DNA from: Helicobacter_J cappadocius
GTDB taxonomy: Bacteria > Campylobacterota > Campylobacteria > Campylobacterales > Helicobacteraceae
Length of the DNA: 64,000 nt
Reading direction: 5' to 3'
NCBI RefSeq assembly: GCF_030686155.1
Contig: NZ_JAUPEV010000002.1
Coordinates: 1 to 64,000 of the forward strand
Shown here: positions 1 to 8,555 of the stretch, one piece after another
Layout of the letters: each line of letters begins with the position of its first letter
How positions within the stretch are numbered: position 1 is the first letter of the stretch
Made by a program: the position numbers and the translations under genes
The notes under the pieces: generated by a model
What the model saw: only the letters and a program-made list of their open reading frames with translations
Databases searched by the model: none
What the model was told of the DNA's origin: nothing

Positions 1-2
1 AA

Positions 3-572
3 ATCCCCTTACTTGATGAAAATGGAAACCAAAGAATGAACCAAAATGGCAAACCTCTCTTTGAAATTGCCACAGAACCCATCTATCATATTATCGCAAG
101 AAAAGAAAAAGAGCTTGTATTTTTTGAAACAGATTATGAGGAAGTTAATCTCTCGGACATACGGAACATTAAACGCACTGAAAAATCTCTTAGCTTTAGT
201 GATGGTAAAAATGAATATTATTTTAATTTCTCTAAAAGTGTCTTGCAAAAAAAATTTTATATTCCTCAACAACACTCAAAAATCAATATTAATATCATTG
301 AGAATCCTTTTGATATTTTAAAGCAAATTGGAAAAAATATACTCCATTCTAATTTTAGACAAAATAATATTATCAATGATTATATTATTTTGCCACTTTT
401 TAGTTCAAAAGGAGAAAAAAATGTACCAAAAAGAAGTCAGCTAAATCAATGGAATGCAGGAGGAAAAGAAAGAAATTTAGATGAGGCTTATATACCAATT
501 CCTAAGATGATTCACAAGTTTTTTCCTGACTTCTTCCCTTTGATTATGTTTATCAAAAAGAAAGAAAATTAA
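3..572 (+). CDS. C-terminal part of a NgoFVII/PLD-type restriction endonuclease, 5' end outside the window, 3' end apparently truncated
   Basis: The reading frame is open from the left edge (it starts I-P-L-L-D-E-N-G-N), so the gene begins upstream and the ATG at position 36 is probably internal. The segment near residues 125-170 of the visible part (ILPLFSSKGEKNVPKRSQLN, then QWNAGGKERNLDEAYIPIP, then FPDFFP) is the pattern I associate with the C-terminal DNA-binding part of PLD-nuclease restriction enzymes of the NgoFVII kind. The protein ends only about 10 residues after FPDFFP, where relatives continue. The other frame after FFP also stops quickly, so the tail looks lost. No methyltransferase is visible. 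Family assignment is from memory of the motif. Confidence 0.5.
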   Translation: MPLLDENGNQRMNQNGKPLFEIATEPIYHIIARKEKELVFFETDYEEVNLSDIRNIKRTEKSLSFSDGKNEYYFNFSKSVLQKKFYIPQQHSKININIIENPFDILKQIGKNILHSNFRQNNIINDYIILPLFSSKGEKNVPKRSQLNQWNAGGKERNLDEAYIPIPKMIHKFFPDFFPLIMFIKKKEN

Positions 573-792
573 CAAAAAGTGCTGATTTTTGAAAATATCA
601 ATTTAAGTTATATTTAATATAAAATGACCAAAGCGATACAGAAGATTTGTCTATGTAATTGTCTAAAGAAGGGATATATTTTATATGTTTTGTGGATTTA
701 TTTTTAGGATCAAATGGTTTAATAAGCTGAGCTTATTTTGCAATTCATTTTTACACCCTTATATATTAGAATAATTATATTATACTTAATTT

Positions 793-1316
793 TTATGTAA
801 CTCTTATTCTATCTAAATAATCAGCCCACCATTGAAGTAATGGTCTGATTTGTTCAGTATAATCAGCCTTGTGATTATATGCTTGAGTAACTTCATTTCC
901 AATATGATGATCTAAGACAGCTTCTTTTATTTCAAAAGAAATGTTATGTTCATTCTGATAGGTATCACAAAGGCTTCTGAAAGTTCCTCTAAAAGAATGC
1001 ACTATTTGTTTTCTTTCTCTTGATTCATCATTAAAGCCCATACTTCTGAGAGCTTTATTTAGTGATTCGCTAATGATTGGCTTTTTATGATCTTTGATAG
1101 AATGAAAAACCCACTCTCCAAAGCCTGTGAAAATTTGAATTTCTTTTAAAATGACAAGGGCTTGTTTAGAAAGAGGAAGTTTTGTTTTTGATAGCTATAA
1201 CGAAACTGCCAATATTTATGTCCAGTTCTATGTATTAAAATTCTTAAACCTTTTATGTCTGTTAAAGAATAATCCTTGTCTTTTGGTTTGGCATTTTTGA
1301 TCTCAATATCTGTCAT
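793..1316 (-). pseudogene. Remnant of a P4-type tyrosine recombinase (integrase)
   Basis: On the minus strand an ATG at 1316 opens a 56-codon frame (MTDIEIKNAKPKDKDYSLTD, then KYWQFRYSYQKQN) typical of the N-terminus of P4-type integrases. It stops at 1146. A second frame entering around 1190 reads LPLSKQALVILKEI, GFGEWVF and KPIISESLNKALRSMGF, then the catalytic core HSFRGTFRSL (the HxxR box), DHHIGNEV and the tyrosine segment VTQAYN, ending at 793. Intact relatives have about 200 more residues between the N-terminal arm and PLSKQAL. The gene has therefore lost its middle and changed frame, and cannot make an active recombinase. Its 5' end faces the 3' end of tRNA-Pro. Confidence 0.85.
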
Positions 1317-1431
1317 TTTTTTTGTTCCTTATATGTTCAATTCCCTAAATGGTGATTATGAGAGCTAAACTGGTTATAAAATTTATAAATATCAGATTAT
1401 ATCTTTTTTGTAACCACTTTTTGTGGGCTGT

Positions 1432-1465
1432 AATATGCTATGAATGGGATACAATATGCTATGAA
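1432..1465. repeat. Two copies of a 13-bp direct repeat next to the tRNA 3' end
   Basis: AATATGCTATGAA occurs at 1432-1444 and again at 1453-1465, 21 bp apart (two helical turns). It lies between the integrase remnant and the 3' end of tRNA-Pro. The position and spacing would suit arm-type integrase sites or an old attachment region. That role is inferred. Confidence 0.45.
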
Positions 1466-1489
1466 CGAAGATGAATGGAAGAAAATTGA

Positions 1490-1567
1490 TGGTCGGAGTA
1501 GCGGGATTCAAACCCACGACCTCACCCACCCCAAGGGTGCGCGCTAATCAGGCTGCGCTATACTCCG
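1490..1567 (-). tRNA. tRNA-Pro (anticodon GGG)
   Basis: The minus strand folds as a complete tRNA. It has a perfect 7-bp acceptor stem (CGGAGTA with TACTCCG) and an anticodon stem CACCC/GGGTG closing the loop TTGGGGT, so the anticodon is GGG and reads CCC proline codons. A standard T arm with TTTGAATCC follows, and CCA is encoded at 1490-1492. A tRNA 3' end is a usual target for tyrosine integrases, and an integrase remnant lies just beyond it. Confidence 0.95.
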
Positions 1568-1625
1568 AAAAAATTGGAGTTGGTATTGTAGCATAAAAAA
1601 TGAGTTCTTAAGATTTTTGTATAAG

Positions 1626-1642
1626 AGGAATGTTTTTTGCTT
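1626..1642 (+). promoter_or_regulatory. Sigma-54 (RpoN) promoter of the flgI operon
   Basis: GG at 1627-1628 and GC at 1639-1640 are separated by exactly 10 bases, within GGAATGTTTTTTGCTT. This matches the -24/-12 pattern of RpoN promoters in Helicobacter and Campylobacter. A ribosome binding site (AAGGAGAG) and the flgI ATG follow about 40 bases downstream. Middle flagellar genes in this group are usually RpoN-dependent, and the operon itself encodes FlgS, the kinase that switches RpoN on. Confidence 0.8.
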
Positions 1643-1677
1643 CATTTTGCTTAGTTAGCTAGAATTCTAAGGAGAGA

Positions 1678-2721
1678 ATGATGGTATTTTTGATCCATTT
1701 AAGACGATTTATTTTTATGATTTTATGTCTATTTAGTGTGAATGTGCAGGCTGAAAAAATAGGCGATATTGCTAGTATTGTTGGCGTCAGAGATAATCAA
1801 CTCATTGGTTATGGTTTGGTTATTGGTCTTAATGGGACAGGAGATAAAAACAGCTCAAAATTTACGATGCAGTCTATTGCCAATATGCTTGAGAGTGTGA
1901 ATGTCAAGATTTCTCCAGATGATATTAAATCTAAGAATGTGGCAGCAGTTATGATCACAGCTTCTTTGCCTTCATTTGCAAGACAGGGTGATAAAATTGA
2001 TATACAAATTTCTTCTATTGGAGATGCAAAGTCTATACAGGGAGGCACATTGATTATGACTCCCCTTACTGCGGTAGATGGCAATATTTATGCAATCGCA
2101 CAAGGGGCGGTAGTTTTGGGAAATTCTCAAAATGCTCTTTCGGCAACTGTGGTAAATGGGGCTACTATAGAGCGAGAGGTGACTTATGATTTGTATGATA
2201 AAACAGGAATGAGCTTGAGTTTGAAAAAATCTAGTTTTCAAAACGCAGTTAAGATTCAAAATGCAATCAATAAAGTTTTTGGTTCAGATATTGCACTAGC
2301 AATCGATCCTAGAACAATTAAGATCGTTCGTCCAAAAAATCTAAGCATGATAGAATTTCTAGCGTTGGTGCAAGAGGTTAATGTTGATTATAGCAATAGT
2401 GATAAAATTATCATTGATGAAAAATCAGGAACTATTGTTGCAGGTGTGGGCATTATTGTTCATCCTGTGATGGTTAGTAGCGGAGATATAACTATAAAAA
2501 TCACAAAAGATCCATTAGATGATGATAATGCACAAAAAATAGATGCAAACACAACCTTTGATGCTAAACAAAATACTCTTAGTTCTAATGGTAAGTTCGC
2601 TACTATCTCAAGTGTTGTTAAAGCTCTGCAAAGAATGGGTGCGAGTGCCAAAAGTATGATTTCTATATTAGAGGCTATGAAAAGAAGCGGTGCTATTAGT
2701 GCTGAAATCGAGGTGATATGA
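1678..2721 (+). CDS. flgI: Flagellar P-ring protein FlgI
   Basis: FlgI forms the ring around the flagellar rod in the peptidoglycan layer. The 347-residue protein has a Sec signal peptide (hydrophobic residues about 8-23, cleavage likely after VQA at 24-26). The family block EKIGDIASIVGVRDNQLIGY and GLVIGLNGTGDK follows directly, and the C-terminal end is intact (MISILEAMKRSGAISAEIEV). Length is normal. The start is chosen by the strong AAGGAGAG site; a second ATG follows at once. It is the first gene of a coupled operon with flgJ and flgS, the same order as in H. pylori. Confidence 0.95.
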   Translation: MMVFLIHLRRFIFMILCLFSVNVQAEKIGDIASIVGVRDNQLIGYGLVIGLNGTGDKNSSKFTMQSIANMLESVNVKISPDDIKSKNVAAVMITASLPSFARQGDKIDIQISSIGDAKSIQGGTLIMTPLTAVDGNIYAIAQGAVVLGNSQNALSATVVNGATIEREVTYDLYDKTGMSLSLKKSSFQNAVKIQNAINKVFGSDIALAIDPRTIKIVRPKNLSMIEFLALVQEVNVDYSNSDKIIIDEKSGTIVAGVGIIVHPVMVSSGDITIKITKDPLDDDNAQKIDANTTFDAKQNTLSSNGKFATISSVVKALQRMGASAKSMISILEAMKRSGAISAEIEVI

Positions 2722-3023
2722 TGAAGTTAGATGTGAATTCCATTTATAGTAACTATCAAACTGATAAGGTTTTGAAACAATCAGATCTCAAAGGTGATGA
2801 TAAAAAACTAAAAAAACAAACTGATGAATTTGAAGCATTGATATTGAAATTTTTTCTTGATACATCCTTAAAACTTGATAACCCCTTGTATCCAAAAGAA
2901 GCTGGAACAGAAATATATCAGGCCATGTATAAAGAGAATTTATCCAAAGAACTGAGCGGAAGTTTTGGCTATAGTGAATTGTTATTTAATTTTCTAAAAG
3001 AACAAGAAGTTGGAAAAAGATAA
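2718..3023 (+). CDS. flgJ: FlgJ-like rod-binding protein (no muramidase domain)
   Basis: This 101-residue protein matches the N-terminal rod-binding half of FlgJ: KKLKKQTDEFEALILKFFLD, then EIYQAMYKENLSKELS. It would help cap or assemble the rod. The C-terminal peptidoglycan hydrolase half of enterobacterial FlgJ is missing, as is usual in Campylobacterota, where a separate enzyme is thought to cut the wall. Its ATG overlaps the flgI stop by 4 bases, and its tail overlaps the flgS start, so the three genes are probably translationally coupled. Confidence 0.85.
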   Translation: MMKLDVNSIYSNYQTDKVLKQSDLKGDDKKLKKQTDEFEALILKFFLDTSLKLDNPLYPKEAGTEIYQAMYKENLSKELSGSFGYSELLFNFLKEQEVGKR

Positions 3024-4080
3024 AAATACCTTAGAGTTTGAGGATGCTTCAACTCTATCGGATGAAAAGGTTATTGGAAAAGAAATGCTTGAAAAGATTA
3101 GCTCCAATGATAAAAATGAGCTTTTAGAGTTATTAAATGAGTTTATTTTACAAACCTATAAAATAGAAAAAGAATTCAAAGATTACAAGGCACTTTATGA
3201 ATGGGTGATAGAAATTCTTCCTCAAGCAATTTGGGTGATCAATAATAATGGAAGTTTTTTCTATAAAAATACCTTAGCATCGCAAATAGAGAGTATTTTT
3301 GAAGAAGCAAAAAAACATAATTTTAATGGTGAAATTGAAGGAGATGAAAAAACTTATCTTTTTCAAAGTAATAGTATTCAAAATAGACAGGTTGTAGCAG
3401 CTACAGATATTACTTTGCAAAAAAGACAAGAACGTCTAGCTTCGATGGGGCAGGTTTCAGCACATCTTGCACATGAAATCCGTAATCCTATTGGCTCTAT
3501 TTCAATCCTTACATCTACATTATTAAAACGAAGTGACAATAGTTTAAAACCTATTGTTTTTGAAATACAAAAATCCCTCTGGAGAGTGGAACGAATAATC
3601 AGTGCTACACTTCTATTTTCAAAAGGAGTAAGTGCACAGAAAAACTTACACAATTTAATGGAATTGAAAAATGATATTGAAGATGTAATTGAGCAATACA
3701 CTTATTCAAAACAGATAGATATTTTGTTTGATTTTCAAGATAAGGAAGCATTATTTGATTTAGATTTGATGGGAATAGTGATGCAAAATTTTGTTTATAA
3801 CTCTATTGATGCCATTGAAGATAATGATAATTTAAGTAATGGTCAGATTTTGATCAAAGCAGGGGTTATAGATAATCAGATTATTTTTTCTATCAGCGAT
3901 AATGGAAAACCTATAGAAAATAAAAATCTGCTTTTTGAACCCTTTAAGACTACAAAACTTAAGGGTAATGGACTTGGATTAGCTTTATCATTACAAATAG
4001 TTGAGGCTCATAATGGTAGCATAAAGCTTTTAGATCAAGAACAAAAAATCTTTGAAATAAAAATCCCTAATTTTTTATAA
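3010..4080 (+). CDS. flgS: Flagellar two-component sensor histidine kinase FlgS
   Basis: A soluble histidine kinase that phosphorylates FlgR to activate sigma-54 flagellar genes. The H box is SAHLAHEIRNPIG with the phospho-acceptor His at residue 155. The N box (VMQNFVYNSIDAIED), the G1 box (ISDNGKP) and the G2 box (TTKLKGNGLGLALSLQIV) follow. No membrane segment is seen, so it acts in the cytoplasm, as expected for a sensor of the export apparatus. The start is a TTG at 3010 overlapping flgJ by 14 bases. An in-frame ATG lies further in, but TTG keeps the N-terminal region. Gene order with napA next is that of H. pylori. Confidence 0.9.
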   Translation: MEKDKNTLEFEDASTLSDEKVIGKEMLEKISSNDKNELLELLNEFILQTYKIEKEFKDYKALYEWVIEILPQAIWVINNNGSFFYKNTLASQIESIFEEAKKHNFNGEIEGDEKTYLFQSNSIQNRQVVAATDITLQKRQERLASMGQVSAHLAHEIRNPIGSISILTSTLLKRSDNSLKPIVFEIQKSLWRVERIISATLLFSKGVSAQKNLHNLMELKNDIEDVIEQYTYSKQIDILFDFQDKEALFDLDLMGIVMQNFVYNSIDAIEDNDNLSNGQILIKAGVIDNQIIFSISDNGKPIENKNLLFEPFKTTKLKGNGLGLALSLQIVEAHNGSIKLLDQEQKIFEIKIPNFL

Positions 4081-4160
4081 TTCTCGTCTTATTTACTATT
4101 TTGGTATATGATTAATCCATTATCTAATTGATAAAATTTTTCTACAAAAAAGGATTTTAA

Positions 4161-4595
4161 ATGAGCGTTGTAAAATTACTTAAACAGCTTCAAGCTGATT
4201 CGATTGTACTTTTTATGAAAATTCATAATTTCCATTGGAATGTAAAAGGTTCAGATTTTTATCATACACACAAAGCAACTGAAGAAATTTACGAAAAATT
4301 TGCAGATATGTTTGATGATCTTGCAGAGAGGATTGTTCAATTGGGCGATAAACCAGTTGTTACACTTACTGAAGCTCTTGCTAGTGCAAAAGTCAAAGAA
4401 GAAACCAAGACAGATTTCAAATCCGATAGTATTTTTAAAGCTATTTTGGTTGATTATGAATATCTTGAAAAAGAATTCAAAAAATTATCCGAACTTTCAG
4501 ATAAAGAAAAAGATAAGGTCACAGCTTCTTATGCTGATGAACAAGTTGCTAGTTTGCAAAAATCTATTTGGATGCTTAAAGCACACTTGGGTTAA
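4161..4595 (+). CDS. napA: Neutrophil-activating protein / Dps-type miniferritin NapA
   Basis: A 144-residue Dps-family protein that stores iron and protects DNA; in H. pylori it is also a released activator of neutrophils. The ferroxidase ligands are all present: His25 and His37 (IHNFHW and HTHKAT), Asp52 and Glu56 (MFDDLAER). Length is that of the family. An AAGGA site lies 6-10 bases before the ATG. It follows flgS with an 80-bp gap, so it probably has its own promoter. A hairpin lies just after the stop. Confidence 0.95.
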   Translation: MSVVKLLKQLQADSIVLFMKIHNFHWNVKGSDFYHTHKATEEIYEKFADMFDDLAERIVQLGDKPVVTLTEALASAKVKEETKTDFKSDSIFKAILVDYEYLEKEFKKLSELSDKEKDKVTASYADEQVASLQKSIWMLKAHLG

Positions 4596-4635
4596 TTTTT
4601 TAACCCTCCTTTCCTATGGAGGGGAGTGTATTTTA
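4589..4635 (+). terminator. Hairpin terminator region after napA
   Basis: GGGTTA (4589-4594) can pair with TAACCC (4601-4606), and CCCTCC (4604-4609) can pair with GGAGGG (4618-4623). The two stems share bases and exclude each other. T-rich sequence follows. The rest of the 260-bp gap before the next gene shows no clear gene. Confidence 0.5.
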
Positions 4636-4857
4636 AGGTTTTTTCCAATCTTTAATCCCTCTTTTATGGTAACTCAGATAAATTTGTCTATAAGTCATTT
4701 TGTTGAAAAATACATAGTTATTGATGGTAATCCAAACGAATTTTACACCCCTCCAGAATATTAAAAAATCAAAATATATCATCATAAGTTGATTTTCTGG
4801 GAAGTTTTTAAAGTTTTTATGTTAATGTAATACATATCAAAAAATTAAAGGAATCAA

Positions 4858-5697
4858 ATGAAAAATTTAAAAAAGTTCTTTGTAATAGGCTTTATAGGGC
4901 TTCTTAGTATTTTTGTAGTTGCTTGTTCAGATACTAAAGATCAAGATGGTATTTCTTCTATTAAAAAAAGAGATGTTTTAAGAGTGGGCGTTTTTAGTGA
5001 CAAACCTCCTTTTGGATTTATTAATGCACAAGGACAATATGATGGATTTGATGTATATATTTCCAAAAAAATCGCAAAAGATATGCTTGGAGATGAATCG
5101 AAAATAGAATTTATTCCAGTTGAAGCAATGTCTAGGGTTGAATTCATCAAATCGGGCAAAGTTGATATCATCATGGCTAATTTTACCAAGACAAAAGAAA
5201 GAGAAGAAGTTGTTGATTTTGCCATGCCTTATATGAAGGTTGCACTTGGAGTTGTTTCTAAAAATGGAGAAATAAAAAGTATCGATGATCTCAAAGATAA
5301 ACCACTGATTGTTAATAAGGGGACCACTGCAGATTTTTATTTCAGCAAAAATTATCCTGATATAAAACTACTTAAATACGATCAAAATACTGAAGCATTT
5401 CAAGCTTTGAAAGATGGTAGAGCAGATGCATTAGCACATGATAATACTTTATTATTCGCTTGGGCAAAAGAAAATCCAGGTTTTGTAGTTAGCATATCTT
5501 CTTTAGGCGATGAACAAGTTATTGCTCCAGCAGTAAAGAAGGGCAATAAAGAACTTTTGGAGTGGCTAAATAATGAAATAAAAACTCTAAATGAAGATGG
5601 TTTTATCAAACAAGCTTATGATGCTACACTTGCTCCAATTTACGGAACTGAAGTGGATCCAGCTTCTGTAATTTTTGAAGAAGATACTAAAAACTAA
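4858..5697 (+). CDS. CjaA-like amino-acid (cysteine) binding lipoprotein of an ABC transporter
   Basis: A periplasmic substrate-binding protein (SBP_bac_3 fold) anchored by lipid. The signal peptide ends in a lipobox (IFVVAC, Cys23). The mature part has VLRVGVFSDKPPFGF, the family signature RVEFIKSGKVDIIMANFTKT and DFAMPYMKVALGVV. These blocks agree closely with Campylobacter CjaA, which binds cysteine, and with H. pylori HP1172, annotated as a glutamine-binding protein. Which amino acid it binds here is not settled. No permease or ATPase gene is next to it, so its transporter must be elsewhere. Confidence 0.85.
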   Translation: MKNLKKFFVIGFIGLLSIFVVACSDTKDQDGISSIKKRDVLRVGVFSDKPPFGFINAQGQYDGFDVYISKKIAKDMLGDESKIEFIPVEAMSRVEFIKSGKVDIIMANFTKTKEREEVVDFAMPYMKVALGVVSKNGEIKSIDDLKDKPLIVNKGTTADFYFSKNYPDIKLLKYDQNTEAFQALKDGRADALAHDNTLLFAWAKENPGFVVSISSLGDEQVIAPAVKKGNKELLEWLNNEIKTLNEDGFIKQAYDATLAPIYGTEVDPASVIFEEDTKN

Positions 5698-6759
5698 TTA
5701 TTCTCCGCCCATTGCTTCGCTTTGGGCACTTGCAGTCAGTGGATCAATAATCATATCAAGGGTTCCAGATAGCATTATTTCTTCAAGACTATAAAGAGTT
5801 AGACCTATCCGATGATCTGTGAGACGATTTTGAGGATAGTTGTATGTCCGTATTCGTTCGCTCCTATCTCCGCTTCCTACCTGAGATTTTCTCGCTTCTG
5901 AATTCTGAGTTTTTTGTTCATCTATTTGAGCTTCATAGATACGAGCTTTTAAGATTTTCATTGCTTTATCTTTATTTTTATGTTGAGATTTTTCATCTTG
6001 CATGGATACACTGATTCCTGTGGGGATATGAGTGATACGAACAGCAGAATCAGTGGTATTTACCGATTGCCCCCCATGCCCACCTGCACGAAATACATCT
6101 ACTTTTAGATCGTTTGGGTTGATGTTCACTTCCACATCATCCACTTCTGGCATAATTGCTACGGTAATGGCTGAGGTATGAATTCTACCTTGTGATTCTG
6201 TTTCAGGAACTCTCTGTACTCTGTGCGTTCCTGCTTCATATTTAAGTCTAGAGTACGCTCCTTTTCCCTTGATAAGTGCAATCACTTCCTTATATCCGCC
6301 AAAATTATTTTCACTTGAACTGATTATCTCAACTTTCCATTTTTTAATATCTGCATATCGACAATAGGCACGAAAAAGATCTCCTACAAAAATTCCTGCT
6401 TCATCACCACCTGTTCCAGCTCGTAGTTCTAAATAAATATTTTTATTGTCGTTTGGATCTTTGGGCATAAGGAGTATTTTTATTTCTAATTCTAGATTAT
6501 TTTTTTCTACCTCTAATATTTTTAACTCTTCTTTGGCAAGTTCACCTAGTTCCTTATCTTCCAATAAGGATTTATTTTCTTTGATGGATTCTAATGTTTG
6601 AATGTATTTTTTTGCATTTTGTGCGATTTCTCCAATATCACTCTGCTCTTTGCTTAAAGATGTTAGTCTTTTGATGTCCGCAATAACTTCGGAGTTTGAA
6701 AGCAATGAAGAAATTTCGTCATAGCGTTGAATGATGGGTATGAGTTTGTTTACAAGCAT
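5698..6759 (-). CDS. prfA: Peptide chain release factor 1
   Basis: RF1 releases the finished peptide at UAA and UAG codons. Visible features are the domain-2 codon-recognition segment RVPETESQGRIHTSA, with the P-x-T tripeptide of RF1 (RF2 has SPF), and the catalytic GGQ in RAGGHGGQSVNTTDSAVR. The 353-residue length is normal. It is read from the minus strand, downstream of rpsT, and ends directly beside the cjaA-like stop, so the two genes converge with no spacer. Confidence 0.97.
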   Translation of the reverse strand: MLVNKLIPIIQRYDEISSLLSNSEVIADIKRLTSLSKEQSDIGEIAQNAKKYIQTLESIKENKSLLEDKELGELAKEELKILEVEKNNLELEIKILLMPKDPNDNKNIYLELRAGTGGDEAGIFVGDLFRAYCRYADIKKWKVEIISSSENNFGGYKEVIALIKGKGAYSRLKYEAGTHRVQRVPETESQGRIHTSAITVAIMPEVDDVEVNINPNDLKVDVFRAGGHGGQSVNTTDSAVRITHIPTGISVSMQDEKSQHKNKDKAMKILKARIYEAQIDEQKTQNSEARKSQVGSGDRSERIRTYNYPQNRLTDHRIGLTLYSLEEIMLSGTLDMIIDPLTASAQSEAMGGE

Positions 6760-6809
6760 TAGAAAGCCCCTACAATTACAAAGTCAATAAAGAGACTTTA
6801 AAGAGCTAA

Positions 6810-6838
6810 CCACCAAAGAATTTACGCGACTTTGGTGG
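6810..6838 (-). terminator. Perfect stem-loop across the rpsT stop codon
   Basis: CCACCAAAG (6810-6818) pairs perfectly with CTTTGGTGG (6830-6838) around an 11-base loop that contains the rpsT stop. No T run follows on the minus strand, so it may be an attenuator or processing site between rpsT and prfA rather than a full terminator. Confidence 0.5.
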
Positions 6839-7097
6839 CAATTTTTTTGACAGAAGCGTTAAGTCTAGAAACCCTTCTTGAGGCTGTATTTTTTTTGATA
6901 ATACCCTTGCTGACAAATTTATGTAGCTCTTTATTTGCTATTTTTAAGCTTTCTTGAGCTTTTGCTATATCGTTTGCATTGACTGCTTCGCGAACTGCTT
7001 TGATGATATTTTTGATTCTAGTTCTATAATATCTGTTTCTCTCAGTTCTTTTTTCGGTTTGTCTGATTCTTTTTTCTGCAGATTTATGATTCGCCAT
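6822..7097 (-). CDS. rpsT: 30S ribosomal protein S20
   Basis: A 91-residue, Lys/Arg-rich primary rRNA-binding protein of the small subunit. The N-terminus MANHKSAEKRIRQTEKRTER and the segment GIIKKNTASRRVSRLN are diagnostic. It lies upstream of prfA on the minus strand and is divergent from glmM across a 112-bp gap, as in H. pylori. Confidence 0.97.
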   Translation of the reverse strand: MANHKSAEKRIRQTEKRTERNRYYRTRIKNIIKAVREAVNANDIAKAQESLKIANKELHKFVSKGIIKKNTASRRVSRLNASVKKIATKVA

Positions 7098-7209
7098 TGT
7101 TTGGTTAATCCTTTTATAATTTTTTATAGGGCAGAATTATGCCTTAGATTTGATTAAAAGTAGTTTAAAATTACGCGTTAGAATTTACCCCTTTTACGGA
7201 GATTAATAA

Positions 7210-8547
7210 ATGAAGATTTTTGGAACTGATGGAGTTAGAGGGAAGGCTGGAATAGATATTACTCCTATCCTTACGATAAAATTAGGAATTGTCGCTGGGC
7301 TGTATTTTCGCAAACATTCCATCACCAATAAGATTTTGGTAGGTAAGGATACTCGAAAAAGTGGATATATGATAGAAAATGCACTTGTAAGTGCTTTGAC
7401 TTCTGTGGGGTATGATGTGATACAGGTAGGACCTATGCCCACTCCATCAATTGCATTTTTAACCGAAGATATGCGATGTGATGCAGGTATCATGATCAGT
7501 GCTTCTCATAATCCCTATGAAGATAATGGAATCAAATTTTTTAATCGATTTGGCTACAAATTAGATGAAAGTGCTGAAGTTGAGATTGAGAAATTATTTG
7601 ACAATGAAGAGCTTATTGAAAGTAGCTATAAAACAGGATTGGAAATAGGTAGTTCCAAACGTATTGATGATGTGATAGGTCGCTATATTGTACATATAAA
7701 AAATTCCTTCCCTAAAAATCTTACTCTGCAGGGAATTCGAGTGGTTGTAGATGCTGCAAATGGTGCTGGATACAAGGTCGCTCCGACAATATTTAGCGAA
7801 CTAGGAGCAGATGTAGTGGTTATCAACAATAAACCTAATGGTTATAATATCAATGAGCAGTGCGGGGCTATGCACCCCTTATCTCTTAGCAATGAAGTTA
7901 GACGTTATCGTGCTGATATTGGGTTTGCACTTGATGGAGATGCTGATAGACTTGTGGTGGTTGATAATAAGGGAAATGTAGTTGATGGCGATAAGCTTAT
8001 CGGGGTTTTGGGTGTATATCAAAAGAAGATCGGAGGTCTAAAAAACAATAAGCTTGTAACCACCGTAATGAGTAATCTCGCACTTGAGGAATATCTGAAG
8101 AAAAATCATATTGAGCTCATTAGAAGTAATGTTGGGGACAAATATGTTTGTGATGAAATGCAAAAAAATGGGGCCAGTTTGGGAGGAGAACAGAGCGGGC
8201 ATATTATTTTTGGTGATTATGCAAAGACAGGAGATGGTCTTCTCAGTGCTCTTCAGGTAATGGCAGCATTAAATGAGAGTGGTAAAAAAAGTTCAGATTT
8301 GTTCAATGCTTTTGAGCTTTATCCTCAAAAATTAATCAATTTAAATGTTGAACAAAAAATTCCATTGGATTGTATTACTGGATATGAAGAAAAAATTCAA
8401 AAAATCTCCTCATTGGGTATGCGTCATCTTATTAGATATTCTGGTACGGAGAATAAATTACGTATTCTACTAGAAGGAAAAGATAAGACATTGCTTGAAT
8501 CAAATATTAAAGATTTGAGCGAATTTCTCAAAAATAAACTCTCTTAG
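7210..8547 (+). CDS. glmM: Phosphoglucosamine mutase
   Basis: Converts glucosamine-6-phosphate to glucosamine-1-phosphate for peptidoglycan and LPS. The 445-residue protein has the phospho-serine loop GIMISASHNP (Ser99), the metal loop DGDADR (in GFALDGDADRLVV), the sugar-binding GGEQSGH and the C-terminal phosphate-binding RYSGTEN. This is the gene called ureC in H. pylori because urease lies close by there; here no urease follows. A -10-like TAGAAT lies at 7179-7184. Confidence 0.97.
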   Translation: MKIFGTDGVRGKAGIDITPILTIKLGIVAGLYFRKHSITNKILVGKDTRKSGYMIENALVSALTSVGYDVIQVGPMPTPSIAFLTEDMRCDAGIMISASHNPYEDNGIKFFNRFGYKLDESAEVEIEKLFDNEELIESSYKTGLEIGSSKRIDDVIGRYIVHIKNSFPKNLTLQGIRVVVDAANGAGYKVAPTIFSELGADVVVINNKPNGYNINEQCGAMHPLSLSNEVRRYRADIGFALDGDADRLVVVDNKGNVVDGDKLIGVLGVYQKKIGGLKNNKLVTTVMSNLALEEYLKKNHIELIRSNVGDKYVCDEMQKNGASLGGEQSGHIIFGDYAKTGDGLLSALQVMAALNESGKKSSDLFNAFELYPQKLINLNVEQKIPLDCITGYEEKIQKISSLGMRHLIRYSGTENKLRILLEGKDKTLLESNIKDLSEFLKNKLS

Positions 8548-8555
8548 GAGATGCA

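Noticed and set aside
9..275. Minus-strand frame at the left edge
   Set aside because: It is antisense to the restriction-enzyme-like frame, which has recognisable motifs and runs through the edge.
4300..4764. A 154-codon plus-strand frame overlapping napA
   Set aside because: It overlaps the napA frame, which has all ferroxidase ligands, and shows no family features.
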